Assembly (NCBI GenBank): GCA_018692315.1
Contig: JABHKC010000158.1
Coordinates: 21,810 to 85,809, forward strand
Direction: 5' to 3'
DNA length: 64,000 bases
DNA from: Bacteroidota bacterium
GTDB taxonomy: Bacteria; Bacteroidota; Bacteroidia; Bacteroidales; JABHKC01
In this document: positions 1 to 8,078 of the stretch, one piece after another
Numbering within the stretch: position 1 is the first letter of the stretch
Layout: the number at the start of each line of letters is the position of its first letter
The notes under the pieces: model-generated
The model's input: the letters and a program-made list of their open reading frames with translations, nothing else
What the model was told of the DNA's origin: nothing
Database searches by the model: none
Made by a program: the position numbers and the translations under genes

Positions 1-31
1 GTTCTAATTTCAATGCAAAAAAAGAACTCTT

Positions 32-553
32 TTAATTTTCTGAGATATATTTAATATTCTCAAGTCCATCTTCAATTCCGGCATCTAAAATATCATTTAT
101 GAAAAAACCCAAATATGTGAATAGATTATATGTATTTAAGGTGCAGGTCAATTTCCACATAAGCTTATTAGTATCTTGAGCTTTTCTAATAGAAAATTCA
201 CCTTTCAAAGGATAGCTTTTGCCTTCTGCATACGAATAATAATATACGTATTCTTTGTACAAGCATTTATAAATCTCATATTTCCCATTTCCAGAATGCT
301 CACCTTCCCATATCATCCATGAGCCAACACCTGTTGATTTTTCAGAATAATCTGCAATTATAGTAGTGTCATGATAAAAATCCATATTCCATTGATCCCA
401 ATTTCGAAAATCGCCAACAAGATTATATATTCTCCAATCGGGAGCATCTATAGTAATACTTCTTTCAATAGTATATTTTTCGGGAAGTATGGTAACCAAA
501 ACGAAATATGTGCCAACTAAAACAACGACTGCAATTATTACTTTTTTAATCAT
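32..553 (-). CDS. SRPBCC (START/polyketide-cyclase fold) family protein
   Basis: A 173-residue protein with an N-terminal hydrophobic segment (about residues 4-22) that should anchor it in the inner membrane. It continues into the typical SRPBCC opening, where an 'IERSITIDAP' strand is followed by 'LVGDFRNWDQWN'. This family forms a helix-grip cavity that binds hydrophobic ligands or acts in polyketide-like chemistry; small membrane-anchored members are common in Bacteroidota and mostly uncharacterised. The ligand cannot be read from sequence. The gene lies alone, separated by about 140 bp of AT-rich DNA from the next minus-strand gene, so co-transcription is uncertain. The fold assignment is confident; the function is unknown. 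Confidence 0.75.
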   Translation of the reverse strand: MIKKVIIAVVVLVGTYFVLVTILPEKYTIERSITIDAPDWRIYNLVGDFRNWDQWNMDFYHDTTIIADYSEKSTGVGSWMIWEGEHSGNGKYEIYKCLYKEYVYYYSYAEGKSYPLKGEFSIRKAQDTNKLMWKLTCTLNTYNLFTYLGFFINDILDAGIEDGLENIKYISEN

Positions 554-694
554 TTAATTAGAGTTTTTAATATTTCATTCAATCATATAATTGAAATTCT
601 TTTATGAAATCATTTAAGATTCTTCTTAGAAAGCAAAAATAAGCATTTCAAGTTTGTTATCAAATTTTTTGAAGTTAAATTTTCCCTTTTTTAT

Positions 695-3600
695 TTACTT
701 TATTAAAATTATTTTTTGTGAGTAAAAAGCATAATCAATTTGCAGTTTAAAATAGTAGATTCCATTTTTTTGCATAATACCTGAATTATCTATTCCGTTC
801 CAGCATATTCTATGTTTCCCATTAGGGTATTCTTCACTATTAATCAGATTAATTACTTTTTGTCCTGAGATGTTAAATATATCAAGGCTAATTGTTGATT
901 TTTTATTCAATTCAAAAACAAAATTTGTTTTTTCTGAAAAAGGATTTGGGAAGTTATATATCGAAAAATTGTTTTCAAAAATGTTTGGAGAATTTACTAT
1001 GAACTGATTTGTTGGGGGGAATGTTATATAATCTATCCATGCACAATCTTCTCCGGCATCTACAGAATAATCTTTATGATAAGTCCATTTATACGTGTGA
1101 ACACCGGCAGACACTGGGAAAATCTCCTGCGACCAATCTATTTGGCCATCCCATCTGGCCTGTTCTACACCATCAACAAAAAATGCCAGGTAATCGTAAT
1201 TATGATTGTTTACATCGGCTTCGCATGAAACTTTTTTATAAAAACTAATCTCTCCGTTGGACAGTGCATTCAGTTCAACAAAAAGATATGTTTCTTCATT
1301 GTGGGTTATAACTCCCGATTTTGAGCAAAAAGAGCCCTCATATTCATCTAAGGTATCTAAATCCCAATGTGTGGGGCCGCCCCAATTCCACTGGTAGGAA
1401 GAAAAGTCTCCGGTTTCAAAATCTTCGTAAATATACCCAATATCAATCCAAAAAATATCGGAAGCAGAATACATATTGTCGGCATCAAAACTGGTAAGGA
1501 ATTCAGCATTATAACCGAAGGGTGATAAATTAGAAGCTGAAATATTAAATGAGATTGTATCTGTAGAATTTGCGTCTATAAATAAAATATTACCAGAATT
1601 ACTATTTATAGTAATGTTAGGATCAGTGGAAGAAATTGTGCTAAGTGTATTGTAAACTTTTGCTCCACCACTATTTTTAACTATCAGAATTAAAGTTGCT
1701 GTTTCTCCTGGGTCTAAACTATTGTTATTTCCATCAATTATTTCAAAATCATCAACTTCAAGAATAGGTGCATAAGCAACCAATTCCATGTGACTTTCGG
1801 AGGTATCGGAAAGTGCAGAAATTTTTGTATCGAAGACAATATTGTGCTCATTTGGGATACTATTATCAACATTAAAAGTAAAACCAGCAGTAACACTTGT
1901 TGTTGATCCAGTATCAATAAATCCTATATATTCAACACTATCAATAAATGTAATATATGGATCATTTGTAGATATTATCATACTTGCATCAAAATCAGGC
2001 AAATGTGCTATATTTACTATATCTATTGAAAGAATTCCGGTTTCTCCAAATTCAATAATACTGTCTGAGCCGGAAATTACGGAAAATCCGCTAATTAGTA
2101 AACTATTAATTCCATCTGTTGAGAACTCTAAAAGTTTAGAAGACACAATTGAGCTTGCATCGCTAACTTTTATTTTCAGATTTGTTGGTAAATATTCTTG
2201 CAAAATCAAACCACGCAGGTAGCCATCTTCAGAAATCGACAATTCATCTGGGAATGTTGAGGCTATGAATTTTATAAAATGACCGTTTTGAATTGTTTGG
2301 GCTGATGAAATTTGGGAGTATTGAAAATCAATATTATTACCTTTAAAAATTCCGGAAAACCAATTTTGAGTACTTGGGTATTGCATATTTGCATAATAAA
2401 ATTCTATATCACCATTTGGAAAAAGTTTTATTGCAAAATTCAGATCCGTCCCGCTCGAATTACCACTTATTGAAGCTTTGTATCTAATGGTAGCACTATT
2501 CTGATCGCCATCGTACCAAATTCCATCTCCGGAATAAAATGCTAAATCTGCCAAAAAAGGAGCAATCGAAGAGTGACTCAAGAAAAACAAATCGGCATTC
2601 ATCTGATAGGGCCAGGATGAGGGCATTTCGTCAAGCATTATGTATCCATCTGTATGGATATATATTTCATCGAAGTATTCTCCATAAAATGGAAACGAAA
2701 AATCGAGTTGCAGTGAAGTATAGCTATTGTAACTGTTTGGAGTATTGATTGCTTGAGTAGAAATATTTGGAAAACTTGCTGTTGAATCTACTACTTCATA
2801 GTCGTAATTGAACGACCAAACATAAGGCGGTGTTCCGCCAGTTGCAGAAAGTTGATACTCATATGGCTCATTTACTGTACCTTTTAATAAGGTGTCGTTT
2901 TCGATTGTTACCTCACTAAAGTTTACACTTGTTACAATTGATAGAACAGTAGTTCCATTCTCAATCAGAGGAATATTATTGCTTGGATAAAAAGTTTCGT
3001 TCGCAGAATTTGTATAATCAATTAAAGAATAAGAAATTATCTCACCTGTTCCAATATTTGAAGGATCATTTTCATCTATCAAAAGGAAATATTTTGCTAT
3101 TTGGTTGGAATCAACAAAATTTAAGAGAGTTGACATGTCCAGCCCAATTTCTATTGTTTTTTGATCTTCCGTTGTGCCTCCTTGCATAAAATAATTTCCG
3201 CCTTGATAATTTAAAATCGCAGATTCTTTAATATATTGAGGATAATTATCTAATGTATCTAATGATATTCCTGTAGAAATCTTTAATTTGTTTCTCGAAT
3301 CATGTTTCAAAACCAAACGCATACATAACATTGGTTCGGAATTTTCTTTGGTATAAAGAATATAAACTTTGTTGCTCCAAATCCCTCCATTTGCGTACGC
3401 AGCAGCTAAAGTTCTGTACATCATGTAAGTAAATCCTCCATCGCCCCAACTTGGTACTCCTCCATAGGTATTTACCATTTTCAAAGCTCCAATTTCCCAA
3501 TCTGCAAGATCAATTTTACTATCATTGTTAATGTCTATGTTGTTTGTATAGTTGCCATCTCCATTATAATCGTATCTAACAGAGTCATTATATCCAACAA

Positions 3601-4357
3601 TAGTCATGGCATGGCTGGAACCGCCAAAATTGATTACAATATTTTTCCCAGCTTCAGGAGTTCCACTGGCAAGAGTGTATAAAGATGGAACATTTCCATA
3701 AAAATTCGCAACACCTCCTGCTGCTGAACCATCAAGATGGTCGTAAAGCCATGCTTTTAAAACATTTAAGCCTTCTTCAGAATCAACAGGGATAGAATAA
3801 ACTTCCTTGATTCTGTTGTGCATTGCATTGTAATATTCGGTATAGCCCGACATCCATCTGCCTGTACCGCCATACCACATTGTTCCTCCATAGTCATCTA
3901 CATTTGGGTTTCCAAATTCCTTAACAATGTTCCAAGTGTCGAAAAAACTAACTCCCTGGCTATTTCCATTGTTCTCAAAATTCCACGCAAAGTGGGTTGA
4001 ATATTGATTTGAAGAAATATTTGCGGGTGTATTTCTTTTATAATTAATTTCGTAGGTGAAAGCCATTCCAATCCCGCTGGCTTGCCCGCATTCTAAAGCA
4101 ACCTGATTGTAAACCGGTCTTAAAAAAGGCAGCGTGGAATTATCAACCAATGCAGGTAAACTTGACTTATTTAGATTTTTGTATTTAGAAATATTTAATT
4201 CCGGAATTCTACTTGCTATAATCGAATCCTCACAATTTAGCAGAAATGGAATCTTTTTTTCATTAAATATTTGTTTTTGGCTATTTTCTTCTGTTTGCGA
4301 AAAAGAAAATTCAACAAACAGAAAAATGAAATATATTAATACCAATATTTTTTTCAT
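695..4357 (-). CDS. Secreted papain-like (C1-type) cysteine peptidase with T9SS sorting domain
   Basis: A 1,220-residue secreted protein. Residues 1-20 are a signal peptide. Residues about 75-335 look like a C1 peptidase: Gln85 and Cys90 in 'YNQVALECGQASG', His249 in 'SSHAMTIVGY' and Asn296 in 'MVNTYGG...SWGDGGF'. Aligned strictly to papain, the usual second Cys of CGSCW is Ala here, so Cys90 must be the nucleophile or the enzyme is inactive. Between His249 and Asn296 are two dockerin/EF-hand-like calcium loops ('DYNGDGNY', 'DINNDSKIDLADWE'). Beta-rich regions follow, including a nidogen-like 'FSFPFYG' segment and immunoglobulin-like repeats. The C-terminal about 85 residues ('NFPNPFSEKTNF' to 'YSQKIILIK') form a type A T9SS sorting domain, predicting export by T9SS and cell-surface attachment. 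The start follows from the signal peptide. The substrate is unknown. Confidence 0.8.
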   Translation of the reverse strand: MKKILVLIYFIFLFVEFSFSQTEENSQKQIFNEKKIPFLLNCEDSIIASRIPELNISKYKNLNKSSLPALVDNSTLPFLRPVYNQVALECGQASGIGMAFTYEINYKRNTPANISSNQYSTHFAWNFENNGNSQGVSFFDTWNIVKEFGNPNVDDYGGTMWYGGTGRWMSGYTEYYNAMHNRIKEVYSIPVDSEEGLNVLKAWLYDHLDGSAAGGVANFYGNVPSLYTLASGTPEAGKNIVINFGGSSHAMTIVGYNDSVRYDYNGDGNYTNNIDINNDSKIDLADWEIGALKMVNTYGGVPSWGDGGFTYMMYRTLAAAYANGGIWSNKVYILYTKENSEPMLCMRLVLKHDSRNKLKISTGISLDTLDNYPQYIKESAILNYQGGNYFMQGGTTEDQKTIEIGLDMSTLLNFVDSNQIAKYFLLIDENDPSNIGTGEIISYSLIDYTNSANETFYPSNNIPLIENGTTVLSIVTSVNFSEVTIENDTLLKGTVNEPYEYQLSATGGTPPYVWSFNYDYEVVDSTASFPNISTQAINTPNSYNSYTSLQLDFSFPFYGEYFDEIYIHTDGYIMLDEMPSSWPYQMNADLFFLSHSSIAPFLADLAFYSGDGIWYDGDQNSATIRYKASISGNSSGTDLNFAIKLFPNGDIEFYYANMQYPSTQNWFSGIFKGNNIDFQYSQISSAQTIQNGHFIKFIASTFPDELSISEDGYLRGLILQEYLPTNLKIKVSDASSIVSSKLLEFSTDGINSLLISGFSVISGSDSIIEFGETGILSIDIVNIAHLPDFDASMIISTNDPYITFIDSVEYIGFIDTGSTTSVTAGFTFNVDNSIPNEHNIVFDTKISALSDTSESHMELVAYAPILEVDDFEIIDGNNNSLDPGETATLILIVKNSGGAKVYNTLSTISSTDPNITINSNSGNILFIDANSTDTISFNISASNLSPFGYNAEFLTSFDADNMYSASDIFWIDIGYIYEDFETGDFSSYQWNWGGPTHWDLDTLDEYEGSFCSKSGVITHNEETYLFVELNALSNGEISFYKKVSCEADVNNHNYDYLAFFVDGVEQARWDGQIDWSQEIFPVSAGVHTYKWTYHKDYSVDAGEDCAWIDYITFPPTNQFIVNSPNIFENNFSIYNFPNPFSEKTNFVFELNKKSTISLDIFNISGQKVINLINSEEYPNGKHRICWNGIDNSGIMQKNGIYYFKLQIDYAFYSQKIILIK

Positions 4358-4468
4358 AAGATATTATTTTGATTAACATAAATAATTCAATAAATATACA
4401 AATTAACAGCAATTTTAGATTTTTTGAAAAGTTAGTTTGAGTTCATGCGTTAAAATTTATACAATAAT

Positions 4469-5479
4469 TTATTTCTTCTTCTTTCTTCGAGTTTTTGGTA
4501 AATTAATTCCTACTACAATTTCGTGAGATCCGCCGGCGTAGTTTAAAATATTGTTTGTAGAATAGTCATATGAATATCCAAAATAGTACCATCCGTACAA
4601 AATATCGAATATAAAAATCATTGATTTGTTTGTCCGGTACGAAATTGCAAATGAGATATTTCTAATCTGGAGTTTAGTATTAAAATCAAATTGAATAGGT
4701 GTAATTTCAGTAGCTTTAATCAGGACGGAAGGTTCAATCAAAATTTCTTCAACAACAAAAGCAAATCCTGCATTTGCAAAAAAATGACGAATCATATTGT
4801 TTTTACTATTTTCATGAAATTTGATTTTCGATTCTAAAATATGCAAGCTCGAAACACCCAAAAAATATTTTGGAGCATAAATAAATATTCCAACATTTAA
4901 ATCTGGCACAAATGCAGTTTCTTTACCGTAGCTAATAATCGGATCGTTGCTCTCAAACAAAACCAAATCGCGTTCGTCTATAGCAAACTGAAACAGACTT
5001 GTTGCTACACCAATCGATATTTGTGGAGGTGATAAAAACCTTTTTGAATGATGAGTTATTGAAAATGGGATATGGTATGAATAGGCAAAATTTATTCCTG
5101 TTTTGCTGATTGGTCCAACTTTATCGTTAAAAACATAGCCGCCAACTCCAATTCTTCCACTACTTCCCATACGTTGTGTTCGAATAATATTTCCTTTTTT
5201 ATCGAATTCGGTTTTTGCATTTATTAAGCCTCTTTTGTTGTAAAATCCTGCTCTTTCAATTCTTGTGTGCGAACTTAAAACTTGTGTTTTAGGTGGATTA
5301 TTAAATCCTGTCCATTGATTTCTTACGGTGAGTTTAACAGATGTTACGTTGTGGCTACCTGCAACTGCCGGATTTATCAGAAAATTGTTTGTCAAATATT
5401 GGCTATACAAAGGCAATTGCTGAGCTTCTGTGTATATAAACCCAGTCAAAATAATAAATATTAAAATTGCCTTTTTCAT
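4469..5479 (-). CDS. PorP/SprF family type IX secretion outer-membrane protein
   Basis: A 336-residue protein with a signal peptide (residues 1-19, ending 'TEAQQ'), then the hallmark PorP/SprF opening 'QLPLYSQYLTNNFLINPA' and 'RNQWTGFNNPP'. Family members are outer-membrane beta-barrels that work with the T9SS and are usually dedicated to an SprB-like or type-B sorted partner encoded next to them. That partner is the gene immediately upstream on the same strand: its stop codon lies 6 bp before this start, so the two are almost certainly one operon. The lysine/arginine-rich C-terminal tail (KTRRKKKK) is unusual for a barrel end and probably periplasmic. Family assignment is confident; the specific partner is inferred from adjacency. 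Confidence 0.9.
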   Translation of the reverse strand: MKKAILIFIILTGFIYTEAQQLPLYSQYLTNNFLINPAVAGSHNVTSVKLTVRNQWTGFNNPPKTQVLSSHTRIERAGFYNKRGLINAKTEFDKKGNIIRTQRMGSSGRIGVGGYVFNDKVGPISKTGINFAYSYHIPFSITHHSKRFLSPPQISIGVATSLFQFAIDERDLVLFESNDPIISYGKETAFVPDLNVGIFIYAPKYFLGVSSLHILESKIKFHENSKNNMIRHFFANAGFAFVVEEILIEPSVLIKATEITPIQFDFNTKLQIRNISFAISYRTNKSMIFIFDILYGWYYFGYSYDYSTNNILNYAGGSHEIVVGINLPKTRRKKKK

Positions 5480-5485
5480 TTAAAA

Positions 5486-6727
5486 CTATCTTATAATTGA
5501 AACATTTCCGATCAAGGGCTCAGAGCCAGGAATCAGTGTTATAATGTAAAAATATGTGTCAATTGGAAGCTCATTCCCTTTGAGAGTTCCATCCCATTTT
5601 TGATGATAACCATTTTCTGACTTGAATAAAAGCTGTCCCCATCGATTGTAAACTTCAACTACTGCTTCGGGATATATTTCTATCCCAAGTATTTCCCAGT
5701 TTTCGTTCACACCGTCATTATTCGGAGTAAAAGCAGTTGGAATTTTAAAACATGTTTCATTTAAGTAAGGTACACTAAAAGTTTCATTTGCAGTGCAATA
5801 ATTATAATCGATAATACTCAAAGCATAAATGCCAGTTTGCAAATCTGTAATTTTTTCACCTGTAAAAGTATTAGACCAAATGTAGCTATATGGTTCAATC
5901 CCTCCATCAACAAAAATTTCTATGCTTCCTTCTGAAGTTTCATCGCAAAAAGTCGATACAATTTCAGCTGAAACTGTAATTTGGTCTGGTTGAAAAATTT
6001 CAATAGTTGTTTCAGATTTGCATTCGTTTTTGTCGGTTACAGTTAGCGAATAATTGCCTTGAACAAGATTCACTAAAATTGGGCTGTTTTGCCCGCCAGC
6101 CCATAAATATTCGTAGGGTGCAGTTCCTTGAATAGCTGAAACTTGAATTGAGCCGTTGCTTTCGCCATAACAAATTACGTTTGTTGTGTTTGTGAAGAGT
6201 TCGACCGATGGAAACAAATAAATTGAAATTGAGTCGATTGCGATACATCCTGCGGTATTTGTAACTGATACCCAATAATTGCCTTCTACGTTTACAGGAA
6301 ATATTTGAGAGCTACTTCCATTTTGCCATAAATATTCTGAAAATCCTGGACCTGCATCTAAATTCATTGAAAAGGTATCGCAAAATTCAAGGTCATCTCC
6401 AAGATTGACAATTGGAATTGACTCAACATAAACTTTTCCGATTGTACTTATCCCAAGGCAGCCAAAACTATTGGTTTCGGAAACAGTAATTGAAAATATT
6501 CCAGGTGTTTCTCCCCAATCAATCAATATCGAATCTCCATAATTTGCATCAATATTGTTGTCTGTACCTTCAACATCCCAATCGAAAGTTGAGCTTTGGT
6601 CGCCATTTACCCAATACAGCACGTTTTGTTCGCCAACACATACTGTATCAATAATTTGACAATAGCCTGATACTTGCAGCAATGTTGCAAATAATATTAA
6701 CAATATTTTAAAATGATATTTTTTCAA
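5486..6727 (-). CDS. SprB-repeat protein with gliding-motility-associated (type B) C-terminal domain
   Basis: A 413-residue secreted protein. It has a signal peptide (residues 1-24, 'LLQVSGYCQ'), PKD-like modules beginning 'VCVGEQNVLYWV', and SprB-like repeats around residues 180-330, recognisable by 'CYGESNGSIQV...GTAPYEYLWAGG' and 'GSIEIFVDGGIEPYSYIW'. The final about 85 residues are a type B T9SS sorting domain: 'PTAFTPNNDGVNENWEI', 'VEVYNRWGQLLF', 'WDGTLKGNELPIDTYFYII'. SprB repeats in longer relatives form mobile surface adhesins used in gliding; this short form could be an adhesin or a cargo anchored through its PorP/SprF partner, which starts 6 bp downstream. The sorting-domain type and operon are clear; an adhesive function is inferred. 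Confidence 0.88.
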   Translation of the reverse strand: MKKYHFKILLILFATLLQVSGYCQIIDTVCVGEQNVLYWVNGDQSSTFDWDVEGTDNNIDANYGDSILIDWGETPGIFSITVSETNSFGCLGISTIGKVYVESIPIVNLGDDLEFCDTFSMNLDAGPGFSEYLWQNGSSSQIFPVNVEGNYWVSVTNTAGCIAIDSISIYLFPSVELFTNTTNVICYGESNGSIQVSAIQGTAPYEYLWAGGQNSPILVNLVQGNYSLTVTDKNECKSETTIEIFQPDQITVSAEIVSTFCDETSEGSIEIFVDGGIEPYSYIWSNTFTGEKITDLQTGIYALSIIDYNYCTANETFSVPYLNETCFKIPTAFTPNNDGVNENWEILGIEIYPEAVVEVYNRWGQLLFKSENGYHQKWDGTLKGNELPIDTYFYIITLIPGSEPLIGNVSIIR

Positions 6728-7121
6728 TATTATCTATATGAAAGAATAATTGCTAATTTAAATAATTGCATTAGACGAGTTTTAAAACGCCTATACATAG
6801 AATTCATTTTTCCACAAAAAAACGAATATCAAAATATGGAGCTTGATGAATTTTTCTGATTTTCGAAAATCAATAAAGCTGAAATTTATTTAAACAGAAA
6901 TCAGAAATATTAGCTGAAACAAAATGAATATGATGGGAGATTCAAATTTTCTAAGCTTAAGGAATCATAAATTATGCAAACAATAAAAAAGGGAGTATTA
7001 TAAACTCATACTATAAGTAGTTTTTTTATGTTTAACAGAATTTTAATAAGACACTAAAAATTGAATTACTCGTGTACATTATTCATATATTGTATTAAAT
7101 TTGTCCGATTAGGAATAAGTT
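6728..7121. other. Intergenic region, no gene recognised
   Basis: A 394-bp AT-rich spacer between the type-B sorted protein and the upstream PKD-like gene, both on the minus strand. It has stop codons in all frames and no recognisable RNA. It should hold the promoter for the SprB-like/PorP operon, but I could not pick out a convincing TTTG/TAnnTTTG pair. Confidence 0.5.
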
Positions 7122-7754
7122 TTAATCATGGAAAATTGTGAGAGGTAACAGAGCTGGCGAAACTACAACAGTTGCAGAACCGGTTCCTGTATTACTACAT
7201 CCGTTTCCATCAGTAACACTTACTACTGTATAACTCACTGAGGGAGGTGTAAATAAGTTAGGTGTTGTGTAGTAATAAGGCGAAGCAATTACACTTATAG
7301 TATCATTTACAGTTTGGTCGGAAATAACAACTTCCCAATCAGAAGTACCTGTTAAAACAATCTCAATCAGACTACTACTTGCTTCTCCATAACATACTGT
7401 ATCGATTCCTGAGATAATAGCAGTTGGAAGGTCTAAAATTTCAACGGTAAGTACATACGGCTCGCCGGAACAACCAAATTCGTTTGTTTCAACAACCTGA
7501 ATAGAATCCATACCTGCATTTGGCCAATTTACCATAATACTGTCGGTGGTATTTCCAGAAACAATACTTCCACCGGTAGCTCCTAAAATAGACCAAGTGT
7601 ATGTAGATGCACTATTGCCATTTAGTTGATAATAAACTGTCTCACCGGCACAAACAGAATCTGGTTGAATTGTAGATTGTGCAAAAACCTCATTACCTAC
7701 GAATGAGAAGAAAAAAAATGTACTGAGAAAAAAAACAATTTTTAAAGCTTTCAT
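7122..7754 (-). CDS. Short secreted PKD-like domain protein
   Basis: A 210-residue protein with a signal peptide (residues 1-25, ending 'NEVFAQ') and two PKD-like beta-sandwich modules, each introduced by a 'VCAGE'/'VCYGE' motif. A 'DGNGCSNTGTGSATV' strand follows, and the protein ends abruptly in 'LLPLTIFHD'. It has no T9SS sorting domain. From memory, short proteins of this shape ending in a '(T/S)xPIxH'-like tail recur beside SprB-like and PorP/SprF genes in Bacteroidota, so it looks like a complete member rather than a truncation; that family memory could not be checked here. It probably acts at the cell surface with the downstream SprB-like and PorP proteins. Molecular function is unknown. 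Confidence 0.7.
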   Translation of the reverse strand: MKALKIVFFLSTFFFFSFVGNEVFAQSTIQPDSVCAGETVYYQLNGNSASTYTWSILGATGGSIVSGNTTDSIMVNWPNAGMDSIQVVETNEFGCSGEPYVLTVEILDLPTAIISGIDTVCYGEASSSLIEIVLTGTSDWEVVISDQTVNDTISVIASPYYYTTPNLFTPPSVSYTVVSVTDGNGCSNTGTGSATVVVSPALLPLTIFHD

Positions 7755-8078
7755 TTCAAAAAATTTAAAAGTTAATAAATCACCTTATTTATAAGATATT
7801 AATAGAATAATTTTAATTCAATAATTTTTCAAAATTACTGATTTTTTAAGTGCTAATTTTTATCATTTTCATATTAATGAAACAAACCAATATATGACTG
7901 AAAAATTAAAATTACAAACAAACTGTGCTTGATATTATGGTTTTCTTTTTGAAAAAGTAAAATTTTTCAGCATAAAAATGTCTAAATTTTATAAAAATCA
8001 AATAAATTTTGGTGTAAATATGACCAAATTCTTTCTAAATTTGTTGCTTTTTTAGTTTTTATTAAAACCCATAATTTT
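7755..8078. other. Divergent intergenic region
   Basis: A 324-bp AT-rich region between the PKD-like gene (minus) and the prolyl oligopeptidase gene (plus). No gene or RNA is recognisable. It contains a candidate plus-strand promoter at 8008-8043; no clear minus-strand promoter was found. Confidence 0.5.
8008..8043 (+). promoter_or_regulatory. Candidate Bacteroidota promoter for the prolyl oligopeptidase gene
   Basis: TTTG at 8008-8011 and TAAATTTG at 8036-8043 match the Bacteroidota -33 TTTG and -7 TAnnTTTG motifs. The 24-bp spacing is longer than the usual 18-20, so confidence is low. The start codon lies 35 bp downstream of the -7 element. Confidence 0.35.
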
